DNA from: JBBCJT01 sp037190665
GTDB lineage: Bacteria > Pseudomonadota > Alphaproteobacteria > Acetobacterales > Acetobacteraceae
Direction of reading: 5' to 3'
Length of the DNA stretch: 64,000 nucleotides
Assembly (NCBI GenBank): GCA_037190665.1
Contig: JBBCJT010000098.1
Span: 1 to 64,000 of the forward strand
Position 1 is the first letter of the stretch. Each line of letters starts with the position of its first letter. Positions 1 to 8,503 of the stretch are shown in pieces. The position numbers and the translations under genes were made by a program. The notes under the pieces are model-generated. The model saw only the letters and a program-made list of their open reading frames with translations. It was not told the origin of the DNA and ran no database searches.

Positions 1-312
1 GGGCTGCACGCGGGGCCGGTGTTCCTCGAAGCGATCGCCGAGGCGGGGATCAGCCTGCTGCTCGGCGGCGTCGTGGTCACGCTCACGCCGCTGTTCGTGG
101 GGCTGTATTTCGGCCACTACGTGCTGCGGATGAACCCCATCCTGCTGCTTGGCGGGCTGGCGGGGGCGCAGACCATGACGGCCGCCATGGCGGCCGTTCA
201 GGACCGTGCCGGCAGCCCCGTCGCGGTGCTCGGCTACACGCCCGCGGTGCCTCTGGGACATATCCTGCTGACGACCTGGGGCACCGTCATCGTGGGTGTG
301 ATGGCGGGCTGA
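1..312 (+). CDS. AspT-type antiporter, C-terminal end (partial)
   Basis: This frame is open from base 1 and stops at 310-312, so only the last 103 or so residues of a gene starting outside the window are visible. They form hydrophobic helices (LLLGGVVVTLTPLFVGLYFG) followed by the conserved stretch GGLAGAQTMTAAMAAV and the end GYTPAVPLGHILLTTWG. These match the C-terminal membrane domain of the AspT/YidE aspartate:alanine exchanger family in the inner membrane. The exact substrate cannot be told from this piece. A strong stem-loop follows at 347-374. Confidence 0.8.
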   Translation, partial: GLHAGPVFLEAIAEAGISLLLGGVVVTLTPLFVGLYFGHYVLRMNPILLLGGLAGAQTMTAAMAAVQDRAGSPVAVLGYTPAVPLGHILLTTWGTVIVGVMAG

Positions 313-346
313 CTGGCCCCGCGATCAATCGCACCACGCGGGCATC

Positions 347-374
347 CCGCACGCCCTGCCACCCGGGCGTGCGG
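347..374. terminator. Stem-loop after the AspT-like gene
   Basis: CCGCACGCCC (347-356) pairs perfectly with GGGCGTGCGG (365-374) around an 8-base loop, 35 bases after the antiporter stop. No T-run follows, as is common in GC-rich genomes, so it is a probable but unproven transcription terminator. Confidence 0.55.
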
Positions 375-473
375 CGCCGATGGTGCAGTTGCGTCCGCCC
401 GGCGTTCCGCGAATGATGCGGCCGGCACGAGGACAAGCCGCATCGATCCCGTGCCCCCGGAAAGGACGCCACG

Positions 474-935
474 TTGAGCGCCACGACGCACCCCGCAGCC
501 CCGCATCATCTGCCGTTCTTCATCCCGGGGCCGGACGGCGCCGATCCGGTGCTGGTCGGTACGGGCATCTTCCTGCTCCTCGCGGTCATGGGGTTCGGGC
601 TGCTGTTCCTGCGGTTGCACACGCTGCCGGAACGCGTCGCCCATCGCGGACACAAGCTCCAGTTCGAGATCGTCGCGGTGCTGGGCCTGCTGGCGCTGTT
701 CACGCACATGCACATCTTCTGGGTCGCGGGGCTGCTGCTCGCGATCATCGATATCCCGGACTTCACCGGGCCGATGCGCCGCATCGCCGGCTCGGCGGAG
801 CGCATCGCCGGCCTGCCACCCGGCACGGGGGACCTGACGGTGGAACCGGCCGAACCTCCCCCGGCTCTGCCGCCACCCGAGGAGGTCGTGGCGGAGGCGG
901 AGAAGCCCACACGCGCACCGGGCGGGGAGGGCTGA
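474..935 (+). CDS. Small membrane protein, DUF3302/YibI-like
   Basis: A 153-residue protein with two membrane segments (about residues 21-42 and 62-88) and an acidic Pro/Glu-rich cytoplasmic or periplasmic tail. The part reading LHTLPERVAH and LFTHMHIFWV resembles DUF3302 proteins such as E. coli YibI, which sits beside the HlyD-like YibH. The same order occurs here: the membrane fusion protein starts 4 bases after this stop. The TTG start at 474 is chosen because AAAGGA lies 8-9 bases upstream. The function of the pair is unknown in the family; export or envelope maintenance is inference. Confidence 0.6.
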   Translation: MSATTHPAAPHHLPFFIPGPDGADPVLVGTGIFLLLAVMGFGLLFLRLHTLPERVAHRGHKLQFEIVAVLGLLALFTHMHIFWVAGLLLAIIDIPDFTGPMRRIAGSAERIAGLPPGTGDLTVEPAEPPPALPPPEEVVAEAEKPTRAPGGEG

Positions 936-939
936 GCCG

Positions 940-2178
940 ATGCTGGAACTGCTCGTCTGCTCGCTGCTCACGATCTTCCCCGACTACCTGTTCCGCCGCT
1001 ACGCGCAGGGCAAGCGCATCGGCCGGGAGATCACCCTGTTCTCGGTGTGGTTCGAGTTGCGGTGGGGGATCGTCTCCTGCCTGCTGCTCACCGTCGGGCT
1101 GATCACGCTGATCTTCTACTTCCACCCTTCCACCACCAGCGTCACCACGCCCTTCCGGGCGGTCCCGATCGTCCCGCAGATCAACGGCCGCGTGTCCGAG
1201 GTCTACGTGCGCGGCAGCGAGGAGGTGCGGGCCGGACAACCGCTGTTCCGCCTGGACGAGGCGACCCAGCGCACGGCCTTCGAACGCGCGCGGCGCGAGA
1301 TCGCGGAGGTGGATGCCGACGTCGCGCTGGCGCGCGCCGATCTGGCTGCCTCCGAGGCGCGCATCCTCGAGTCGCTCGGGCAGCTCGAACAGGCGGAGGA
1401 CGAGTTCCGCACCCGCTCCGAACTCGCGCGGCGCGCGCCGGACGCAGTGGCGCGGCGGGAGCTCGAGCGGCTGGAGGTGCAGGTCCGGACCCGTCAGGCC
1501 AGTGTCGAGGCGTCGCGGGCGGCACGACAGGCCGTGGAAGCGCGCATCGCCGAGCAACTGCCCGCGCAGCGCGCCAGCGCCGAAGCCGCGCTGGAGCAGG
1601 CGCAGGCCGAACTCGACAAGACCGTGGTCCGGGCCGGCGTTGCCGGTCGTGTCGAACAGTTCCTGTTGCAGGTGGGCGATCTGGTGAACCCGCTGATGCG
1701 GCCCGCAGGCGTGCTGGTGCCGGCCGATCGCGGCGTGCAGCGCATCGGCCTCATCGCGGGGTTCAGCCAGATCGAGGCCCAGGTGCTTCGGCCGGGCATG
1801 CTGGCGGAAGCGACCTGCGCCTCGAAGCCCTGGACCATCATCCCTCTGGTGGTGACCAACGTGCAGGGCTTCATCGCCGCCGGCCAGGTACGCGGCTCCG
1901 ACCAGTTGCTGGACGTGCAGCAGTTCACGCGCCCGGGAACGATCCTGACGGTGCTGGAACCGCTCTATCCCGGCGGGCTGGACGACGTGCTGCCCGGCAG
2001 CAACTGCGTCGCCAACGCCTACACCAGCAACCACGACCGTCTTTCCGAACCGGGCGTGGGGATGTGGCAGGGGTTCGCGTTGCACGCGATCGACGCGGTG
2101 GGGCTTGTCCACGCCATCCTGCTGCGGATCCAGGCGCTGCTGCTGCCCTTCCAGGCGCTGGTGTTCAGCGGGCATTGA
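940..2178 (+). CDS. HlyD-family membrane fusion protein (YibH-like)
   Basis: A 412-residue periplasmic adaptor with one N-terminal membrane anchor (about residues 41-62). Next comes the first lipoyl half (VPQINGRVSEVYVRGSEEV), a long Ala/Glu/Arg-rich coiled-coil hairpin (about 100-215), the second lipoyl half (KTVVRAGVAGRVEQFLLQVGD) and a beta-barrel domain. Such proteins link an inner-membrane pump to an outer-membrane channel. No pump or TolC homologue lies nearby; the partner is the small membrane protein directly upstream. The extended N-terminus with LFRRYAQGKR before the anchor is typical of the YibH branch. The exported substrate is unknown. Confidence 0.85.
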   Translation: MLELLVCSLLTIFPDYLFRRYAQGKRIGREITLFSVWFELRWGIVSCLLLTVGLITLIFYFHPSTTSVTTPFRAVPIVPQINGRVSEVYVRGSEEVRAGQPLFRLDEATQRTAFERARREIAEVDADVALARADLAASEARILESLGQLEQAEDEFRTRSELARRAPDAVARRELERLEVQVRTRQASVEASRAARQAVEARIAEQLPAQRASAEAALEQAQAELDKTVVRAGVAGRVEQFLLQVGDLVNPLMRPAGVLVPADRGVQRIGLIAGFSQIEAQVLRPGMLAEATCASKPWTIIPLVVTNVQGFIAAGQVRGSDQLLDVQQFTRPGTILTVLEPLYPGGLDDVLPGSNCVANAYTSNHDRLSEPGVGMWQGFALHAIDAVGLVHAILLRIQALLLPFQALVFSGH

Positions 2179-2222
2179 GACGGCGCGGGCAGTGAAGCGC
2201 CGGTGGGCTCGCGGCGGGCGGG

Positions 2223-3515
2223 CTATCTCGCCCAGCGCGGCTGGGTCAGGCGCGGCGGAGGTGCGGCGGCCGGCCTCGGATTGAGGGGCGGCAGCGCATC
2301 CTCTCGCCGCTTCCATGTGCCGCTTCGCTCCAGCGATCGCTGCGTCGCGTGCACGGCGGCCGTCAGCGCCTCTCCGTCCCACTGCGCGCCATTGCCGTAG
2401 AGCGCCGCTTCCAGCCGCCCGGCCTGCGTGGCGAGATCGGGCGTGCGCGCGAGCTGCGCCAGCCGGGCGATCGTGCGCTCGCCGCCGCCGGGGGCCACGC
2501 TGTCGGCCCAGCGATACAGGGCGCGCAGGGTCGCGCGCGGATCGCCGGCGCGGCAGACGTGGACGAATTCATCCAGCGCATCGCGCGAGGCATGACGGTG
2601 TCGCCGCAGCAGCCACCATGCACCGCCGGCAAGAGCCAGCAGAGCGGCAGCCGCTGCGGCGACGGTCCACCAGGGTACGTGGGATACCCTGGCAGACGGG
2701 CCGGCGGGCAGTACGTGCAAGCGCAGGGGTGGGACCATCACCTGCTGCACCTGCCCGCGGCGGGGATCGAGCCAGCTGACCGCGTAGCCCGGCAGTTCGA
2801 TCTCGCCGGAGCGCTCGGGAACGAAGGAAGCTCGCTCGGTACGAAGGGCACGAAGCTCTCCGCGATCGGTATGGTCCTGAAGCGCCGGCGGATCTGGATA
2901 GACCCGCACCCCTTCCGGCGCGGCCCAGATCGCGGGCGGCAGCATCATGGACGTGGTGTCGTCCGCCTGCATCCGCACGATGCGGGTGACGGCATCGCCG
3001 ACGCGCAGTTCCGATGCCGGGCCCTCGGTTTCGGCCTTCAGGCTGAAAGATGGCGCGACGATGAGCCGCTTGAGATCGCTCACGCCCGGGGGAACACGAG
3101 CCGCGAGGCGGATCGGCTCGGTGCCGGCGGTGGCCTCGACCGCCTGCCCGCCCTCACCGCCGACCCGCGCACGGATCGACAGCGGTGCGAGCACCAGATC
3201 GCCCGGCGTCGCGGGAAACACGGAATAGGTCCGCATGAGCGCGGCGTAGCTCTGTGTACCCATCCGCTCGGTGCCGGGCAGCGTGGCGGCCTCCGGCAGC
3301 ACGATCACCCGCCCCTCGCTCGCTGTGATGTCCGGCCACGCGGGCGGATCGACGAAGCGCACCGGCGTCATGGCGATGAGGGTCACGGTCACGCGCTGGC
3401 CGACCCAGACCGGCCCCTCCTGCTCGACCTTCAGCCGCAGCAGCAGAGGCGGCGACGCATCCTGCGCGCCGGCCGGCAGCGTCAGCAGAAGCACTGCAAG
3501 GAGGAGGAAGCGCAT
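2223..3515 (-). CDS. BatD-like oxygen-tolerance/BAM protein
   Basis: A 430-residue protein with an N-terminal signal peptide (MRFLLLAVLLLTLPAGAQ), Ig-like beta-rich segments (for example VEQEGPVWVGQRVTVTL), one membrane helix near residues 283-303 (WWTVAAAAAALLALAGGAWWLL) and a cytoplasmic helical tail. This is the architecture of BatD, the last member of MoxR/Bat operons. The ATG at 3515 is used because the stop of the preceding gene overlaps it by one base (TGATG). Bat proteins are linked to stress tolerance and envelope complex assembly, but no enzymatic role is established. Confidence 0.8.
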   Translation of the reverse strand: MRFLLLAVLLLTLPAGAQDASPPLLLRLKVEQEGPVWVGQRVTVTLIAMTPVRFVDPPAWPDITASEGRVIVLPEAATLPGTERMGTQSYAALMRTYSVFPATPGDLVLAPLSIRARVGGEGGQAVEATAGTEPIRLAARVPPGVSDLKRLIVAPSFSLKAETEGPASELRVGDAVTRIVRMQADDTTSMMLPPAIWAAPEGVRVYPDPPALQDHTDRGELRALRTERASFVPERSGEIELPGYAVSWLDPRRGQVQQVMVPPLRLHVLPAGPSARVSHVPWWTVAAAAAALLALAGGAWWLLRRHRHASRDALDEFVHVCRAGDPRATLRALYRWADSVAPGGGERTIARLAQLARTPDLATQAGRLEAALYGNGAQWDGEALTAAVHATQRSLERSGTWKRREDALPPLNPRPAAAPPPRLTQPRWAR

Positions 3516-5023
3516 CACCTCGCCACCTCCCGCGCGAAACGCTGGCGCAGGAAGTCCGCCGGGGTACCGCCGACACGGCGCATCCACATGGCCTGGATGT
3601 CGCCATCCGACATGCCCTGGCCGACCTGGTTGGCGGCGGGATCCTCCGGCTTGCCCGGATCCGGCGGCTGGTCGGTCACCGTGTCGTCGGGCGTGGGCGG
3701 CCTTGCCTCCGGATCGTCGGTCTGGTTCGCCTCGCGGTCCTTCTCGGCGGCTTCCTGCTGGCGGCGGAAGGCTTCGGCGATGGCGCGGTTGTCGCGCGCC
3801 TCGGGGAAGTCCGGGCGCAGTGCCAGTGCGCGGTCATAGGCGGGGATCGCATCGTTCCAGCCCCGCGCCACCATCATCAGCGCATTGCCGCGATCGTACT
3901 GCGCCTCGGCCGTGTCCGCCGATGCGAAGGCGGCGGCCGCGCCCTGGTAATCCCCCGCGCGATACAACGCGACGCCGCGGCGCACGGGATCGGTGAACAG
4001 CCCGGCCGCCCGTGCCGGCTCACCGCGATCGAGCAGCAGTTGCGCGCGCTGGTCGGAGGTCAGCCACAACTGCCAGAACCAACCCAGGTCGCCATCCGCC
4101 GCCGAAGCCGGCCGCGTGCCGAGCATGACCATCAGCAGCAGCGCGGCCAGAAACCCGCGTCGCGCCATCAGCGCGGCAAGCGGAACAACCAGCAGAGCCA
4201 CCAGTGGCCCGGCATCCATCCACCGCATCGTCGGATCGTCGGTCGGCGCGGCGGCGAAATGCCGTTGCGCAAGCTCCGCGATCCGGGTCGCGTCTGCGGT
4301 GTCGGGTGTCGGCGTGACCACGGTCGCACCCGGCACGCCTTCGAACGGCCCGGGCCCGGTCGCGAGCACCAGCACCGCGTGGCGGGTGCCCTGCACCGCC
4401 GCCCTGAAAGCCGCCGCGCCGGTCGCCGGGATCGTCGGCGCGACGAAGACCACCGTGCCCGCCCCCGGCTGGCTGTCGAGCATCCCGAACGCGATGGTCA
4501 CGGCCGCGGCCGGATCGGTGCCGTCCCGCGGCATCAGCTCGGGCTTCAGGGCATCGAGATAGGTTTCGATGAGGCGCGGATCGTCCGTGGGCGGCAGCGC
4601 CGGATGCGCCGTGGCCGCATAAGCCACCAGCCCGGTCCGCGCGCCCGGCCGCGCCGCGACGATATCCCGCACCTTGCGCTTGCCGGCGGCGAGCGCCGGC
4701 TCCGCGCTGCGCGAGAGATCGAGCGTGACGACCATGGCCGCACGATCGGTCACGAAAGGGTTCGGTTCCCGCCGCCATGTCGGCCCTGCCAGCGCGAGCG
4801 CGAGCAGCGGGAACAGGATGGCCGCCACCGTCGCGGGCCGGATGCGCGAAGGACGCCCGTCGCGGACGAGCAGCGCGGCGAGCAGATGCGGCGCGACCAC
4901 CCCGCGCCAGCCGCCCGCGTCGCGCGCGATCAGCCGATCCAGCCACAGGGCGAGCGGGCCGAGCAGCGCCAGCAGCAGCCAGAGCGGCCGCAGGAAGTGA
5001 AACGTGCTCAGCCACGCGATCAT
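3515..5023 (-). CDS. VWA-TPR protein (BatB/BatC-like fusion)
   Basis: A 502-residue protein. Two N-terminal membrane segments (about 8-30 and 62-80) precede a von Willebrand A domain with the MIDAS motif DLSRS at residues 102-106. A third and fourth helix (around 265-305) are followed by TPR-like repeats (GVALYRAGDYQGAAAAF and YDRALALRPDFPEARDN) and an acidic, Pro-rich low-complexity tail. In many bacteria these are two genes, batB (VWA) and batC (TPR); here they are joined. The ATG at 5023 forms an ATGA overlap with the upstream VWA gene. VWA domains bind metal-dependent protein partners, and MoxR ATPases act on such complexes. Confidence 0.82.
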   Translation of the reverse strand: MIAWLSTFHFLRPLWLLLALLGPLALWLDRLIARDAGGWRGVVAPHLLAALLVRDGRPSRIRPATVAAILFPLLALALAGPTWRREPNPFVTDRAAMVVTLDLSRSAEPALAAGKRKVRDIVAARPGARTGLVAYAATAHPALPPTDDPRLIETYLDALKPELMPRDGTDPAAAVTIAFGMLDSQPGAGTVVFVAPTIPATGAAAFRAAVQGTRHAVLVLATGPGPFEGVPGATVVTPTPDTADATRIAELAQRHFAAAPTDDPTMRWMDAGPLVALLVVPLAALMARRGFLAALLLMVMLGTRPASAADGDLGWFWQLWLTSDQRAQLLLDRGEPARAAGLFTDPVRRGVALYRAGDYQGAAAAFASADTAEAQYDRGNALMMVARGWNDAIPAYDRALALRPDFPEARDNRAIAEAFRRQQEAAEKDREANQTDDPEARPPTPDDTVTDQPPDPGKPEDPAANQVGQGMSDGDIQAMWMRRVGGTPADFLRQRFAREVAR

Positions 5024-6009
5024 GCCGCGCTCTCCCGCCTGCGCCGGTGGGGCATCGGCAGCAGCAGCCATGCGGCGATCAGCGCGAAGCCGGCGAGCGG
5101 CCAGACGAACAGCGGCACGCGCGGCCGCCAGGACACGCTCTGCGCCGGTGTCGGCTCCATCGCGTCGATGCGCCGGTAGACTTCGGCCAGCGCGCCGGGA
5201 TCGGCCGCGTGGAAATGCGCACCGCCTGTGGTCTTCGCGATGTCCTCGAGCGCGGGGATGTCCAGCGCCGCCTCCCCGACCGCGGCCGGGTCGCCGAGCG
5301 AGACGGTATGGATGCGGATCTTCAGTTGGGCGGCGATCTCGGCGGCCCGATGGGGCGCGACGCGGCTGCCGGTGTCGTTGCCGTCGGTCAGCAGGACCAG
5401 CAGCCGGCCCGTGACCTGCGCCTTCTCGAAGGACTGGGCAGCAAGGCCGATCGCATCGCCGATCATGGTCTGCGGCCCGGCCATGCGCGGCGTCGTCTCA
5501 TCGAGCAGCGCGAGCAGGACGGTGTGATCGTCGGTGAACGGCGCGAGGATGAAGGCCGCGCTGCCGAAGACCAGCAGCCCGATCCGGTCGTCCTTGCGCC
5601 TGCCGATGAAGTCCTTCAGCACGGCCCGCGCCGCATCGAGACGTGAGACCTTGGCGCCGTCCGGCCCGGCCATGTCCTGCGTCTCCATCGAGCCGGACAG
5701 GTCCAGCGCGAGCAGAATGTCGCGCCCGCTGGTGTCGCGCGTGATCGGCGGCTCGATGCGCACCGGCGCCGCGATGGCGAGCACCAGCAGCAGCCAAGCG
5801 ATTACCGCCAGCGCGGTGCGCAGCCTGCCGGGCCGGGGCACCTCCGGGGGCGGCGCGCCGGTGCCCGCGAGCCGTTGCAGCATCGGCAGGCGCAGCGCGA
5901 CGCTCTCCGCCCTCGCCGCCGGCAGGATCAAGCGCAGGACAAGCGGCAGCGGCAGCAGCGCCAGTGCCCAGAGATGGTCGAGCGCGTAGCTGCTACCGGC
6001 GAGAGTCAT
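5020..6009 (-). CDS. VWA domain membrane protein (BatA-like)
   Basis: A 329-residue protein with two N-terminal membrane helices (about 12-30 and 64-82), a VWA domain with an intact MIDAS motif DLSGS (103-107), the companion Thr/Asp region (LLVLLTDGNDTG), and a C-terminal helix (FVWPLAGFALIAAWLLL). This is the BatA arrangement. The ATG at 6009 is preferred over longer frames because upstream residues are Arg/Pro-rich shadow coding; it overlaps the DUF4381-like gene by 17 bases. It is part of the six-gene MoxR operon. Confidence 0.85.
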   Translation of the reverse strand: MTLAGSSYALDHLWALALLPLPLVLRLILPAARAESVALRLPMLQRLAGTGAPPPEVPRPGRLRTALAVIAWLLLVLAIAAPVRIEPPITRDTSGRDILLALDLSGSMETQDMAGPDGAKVSRLDAARAVLKDFIGRRKDDRIGLLVFGSAAFILAPFTDDHTVLLALLDETTPRMAGPQTMIGDAIGLAAQSFEKAQVTGRLLVLLTDGNDTGSRVAPHRAAEIAAQLKIRIHTVSLGDPAAVGEAALDIPALEDIAKTTGGAHFHAADPGALAEVYRRIDAMEPTPAQSVSWRPRVPLFVWPLAGFALIAAWLLLPMPHRRRRESAA

Positions 6010-6433
6010 GGAACCGGATCCAGCGCGCGGCGGCGGCCCGCGCATCCGCGATGGGGGGGCCATAGGCCAGATCGGCAAGTCCACGCGCCGTCGCCTCATC
6101 CAGCCGCGCGCGCGGCGCCGTCCGTTGCAGGAACGTGGCCCAGTCCTCCCCGGCAAGCGATGCGACATCCGCGCGCGGCCAGGCGGCCAGCGCCGTCCGC
6201 TTCAGGACCGCCGCGATATCGGCGGACGACACGCTCTCGATCTCGCGCAGTGCCGCGCGGCGATAGGCATTCCGATGCCACCGTCGCCATATCCGCCAGC
6301 CAGCCCAGACCGCGAGCGCCGCAAGCACCGCGAACAGCACGAACCACGCCGGCGTCGCGGGAACGAAGGATACGGCAGACGGCACGATGAGGTCGTGCAT
6401 CGCCTCCCGCGACGGGGCGGCGTCCGGGTTCAC
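5993..6433 (-). CDS. DUF4381-like membrane protein of the MoxR operon
   Basis: A 146-residue protein with one membrane helix (WFVLFAVLAALAVWAGW) followed by a cytoplasmic helical domain containing RRAALREIESV and AGEDWATFLQRTAP. This matches the small DUF4381 component found between DUF58 and BatA genes. A GTG at 6433 gives a GTGA overlap with the preceding stop; an internal ATG at 6400 is the alternative. Its molecular role is not known; its place in the operon suggests an accessory subunit of the VWA complex. Confidence 0.7.
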   Translation of the reverse strand: MNPDAAPSREAMHDLIVPSAVSFVPATPAWFVLFAVLAALAVWAGWRIWRRWHRNAYRRAALREIESVSSADIAAVLKRTALAAWPRADVASLAGEDWATFLQRTAPRARLDEATARGLADLAYGPPIADARAAAARWIRFHDSRR

Positions 6434-7383
6434 GGCGTGCGTGCCCGCGGCGCGGCGAGCCTGCCGAGCATGCGGCGCAGTTGAGGCGCCGCCTGTTCCT
6501 CCGTGCCGATCGGCAGCACCGGCGTCTGGAAGCGCAGCCCGCTCGCCCTCAGTTCGGCCAGGCGCGCGGCATGGTTTTCCGGCACCCGCCCGCCGAGCCC
6601 GCCCCGGGCGGGATCGAGCACGGCGCGCCGCGTCCCGTCGGTCGCGATGCCCCGCCATGGCGCGGCAGGCAGCGCCCGCTCGATCGGGTCCGAGACGGGT
6701 ACGGCGATGACATCGTTGTGGCGCGACATGCGCCCGAGGGTCGCGATGCTCGCCTCATCCGCCGCGTTGAGATCGCTGATGACGAGGACGAGCCAGTCAT
6801 GCGTGATCATCGTCTCCGCCTGCCGCAGGGCCCGGTTCAGCGGGTCGGCCGAGACCGGGTGCGGCGGGGCGGTCGCGAGCTGCCCGGCGCGATCGGCGAT
6901 GTTGCCGAGGATGCGCATCACCGCATGCCGGCTGCGGAGCGGCCTGAACTCACTCATGCCGTCATCGCCGAACACGAGCCCGCCGATGCGGTCGCCCGCC
7001 TGAAGGCTGCGCCAGGCCGCGAGTGCGGCGACCTGCGCGATGATCGCCGTCTTGGTCGCGTGGCGCGTGCCGAAGAAGGTCGCCGCCGTCATGTTGACGA
7101 TCAGCAGGGTCGGGCGGTCGCGCTCCTCAGTGAAGACGCGGGTCTGCGTGCGGCCGGTGCGCGCACTGGCGCGCCAGTCGATCATTCGCGGATCGTCGCC
7201 GGGGCGATAGGCGCGGAGTTCCTCGAAGGCGAGACCGCGCCCGCGTATGCGCGACGCGCGCCGCCCGGCGAGCAGGCTCGTCACCGGCTGCTGGTGCAGG
7301 AAGGAGAAGCCCCGCGCGTCGTGCTGCAGCCGGATCAGGCTCTCCAGCGTCGGCACGATGCGCGGGTCGGGCGCTTCCACCAC
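6430..7383 (-). CDS. DUF58 domain protein of the MoxR operon
   Basis: A 317-residue soluble protein with the DUF58 hallmark GRGLAFEELRAYRPGDD followed by RMIDWRASARTG, and a degenerate VWA-like fold afterwards (TLLIVNMTAATFFG). DUF58 proteins follow MoxR in nearly all such operons. The GTG at 7383 lies 4 bases after the MoxR stop. They are presumed partners of the ATPase. Confidence 0.85.
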   Translation of the reverse strand: MVEAPDPRIVPTLESLIRLQHDARGFSFLHQQPVTSLLAGRRASRIRGRGLAFEELRAYRPGDDPRMIDWRASARTGRTQTRVFTEERDRPTLLIVNMTAATFFGTRHATKTAIIAQVAALAAWRSLQAGDRIGGLVFGDDGMSEFRPLRSRHAVMRILGNIADRAGQLATAPPHPVSADPLNRALRQAETMITHDWLVLVISDLNAADEASIATLGRMSRHNDVIAVPVSDPIERALPAAPWRGIATDGTRRAVLDPARGGLGGRVPENHAARLAELRASGLRFQTPVLPIGTEEQAAPQLRRMLGRLAAPRARTP

Positions 7384-7387
7384 CGGC

Positions 7388-8368
7388 TCACGCGACGGCC
7401 ACGAGGGAGATCAGCCGCTCGACGGCCATGTCGGCCGACACCCGGGATGCGCTGGCCTCGTAGCTGAGGATCAGCCGGTGGCGCAGCACGTCCGGCGCAA
7501 CGGCGCGCACATTCTCGGGCGTCACATGGTCCTGGCCGTTCAGCCAGGCATGCGCGCGCGCGACACGATCCAGCGCGATCGTGGCGCGAGGACTCGCCCC
7601 CACCTCGATCCATGTGCCGAGTTCCTTGTCGAGCCGCTGCGCATCCCGCGTGCCGCAGACAAGGGCGACGACATAGTCGTCGAGGGCGCTCGCGACGGTC
7701 AGTCGTGACAGCTCGGCGCGCGCATCGAACACCGCCTGCTGCGCGATCGGTGCGGGTGCGGGGGCGGTGGCCCCGCCGTGCTTCGCCTGCTCCTCGCCGC
7801 GCACGAGATGCAGGATGTTCCGTTCGTCGGCATCCGGCGGATAATCCACCGACAGCTTCATCAGGAAGCGGTCGAGCTGGGCTTCCGGCAGCGGATAGGT
7901 GCCTTCCTGCTCGATCGGGTTCTGCGTGGCCATGACGAGGAACAGGTCCGGCAGGCGATGCGTGGTGCCGGCGACCGTGACCTGCCGCTCCTCCATCGCT
8001 TCCAGCAGGGCCGACTGCACCTTGGCCGGGGCACGGTTGATCTCGTCCACCAGAATGATGCTGCCGAAGACCGGCCCCTGCTCGAAGCGGAACTCACCGG
8101 TCTTGGCCTCGTAGATCTCGCTGCCCACCACGTCGGAGGGCAGCAGATCCGGCGTGAACTGGATGCGGCGGAACTCAGCGTCCAGGTTCCGCGCGAGCGC
8201 CTTGATGGATCGCGTCTTCGCGACACCGGGCAGTCCTTCGACCAGCACGTTGCCATCGGCCAGAAGGGCGATGAGCAGGCGCTCGATCACCTTCTCCTGG
8301 CCGATGATGGACTGGCCCATGCGCGTGCGCAGCTCCGCGAAGGCGGCATGTGCACCGTCGTGCGACAT
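7388..8368 (-). CDS. MoxR-family AAA+ ATPase
   Basis: A 326-residue cytoplasmic AAA+ protein. Walker A is GLPGVAKT (45-52) and Walker B is ILVDEI (105-110), followed by the MoxR-typical NRAPAKVQSALLEAMEERQV, sensor 1 ATQNPIEQEGTYPLPEAQLDRF and the C-terminal lid. MoxR ATPases act as chaperones for VWA-domain complexes. It is the first gene of the six-gene minus-strand operon. The ATG at 8368 is chosen because the family begins about 20 residues before IIGQEKVI. Confidence 0.92.
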   Translation of the reverse strand: MSHDGAHAAFAELRTRMGQSIIGQEKVIERLLIALLADGNVLVEGLPGVAKTRSIKALARNLDAEFRRIQFTPDLLPSDVVGSEIYEAKTGEFRFEQGPVFGSIILVDEINRAPAKVQSALLEAMEERQVTVAGTTHRLPDLFLVMATQNPIEQEGTYPLPEAQLDRFLMKLSVDYPPDADERNILHLVRGEEQAKHGGATAPAPAPIAQQAVFDARAELSRLTVASALDDYVVALVCGTRDAQRLDKELGTWIEVGASPRATIALDRVARAHAWLNGQDHVTPENVRAVAPDVLRHRLILSYEASASRVSADMAVERLISLVAVA

Positions 8369-8456
8369 CAGGACTTCACCGACGGCCCGAGCCGGAAAGA
8401 CGATGGAACAATATCCACTCTCCTCAAACAGATCGTGTCGGGAGTCGCGCAGGGAT

Positions 8457-8489
8457 CGTGATCGTCGCGGGCATGCCGCGACGATCACG
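8457..8489. terminator. Long stem-loop after the sulfatase gene
   Basis: CGTGATCGTCGCGG (8457-8470) pairs perfectly over 14 bases with CCGCGACGATCACG (8476-8489) around the loop GCATG. It lies 15 bases past the sulfatase stop on the minus strand and upstream of moxR, so it likely separates the two transcription units. There is no clear U-tract. Confidence 0.65.
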
Positions 8490-8503
8490 ACGATCCGGCC
8501 GGT

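Noticed and set aside
763..2382. Long antisense frame (539 codons, minus) over the membrane fusion gene
   Set aside because: Arg/Ala/His-rich low-quality protein without domains; a mirror of the GC-rich coding strand. Similar long antisense frames at 2349-3839, 8921-10153, 17850-20378, 21698-23362, 49947-51428 and 53538-54716 are rejected for the same reason.
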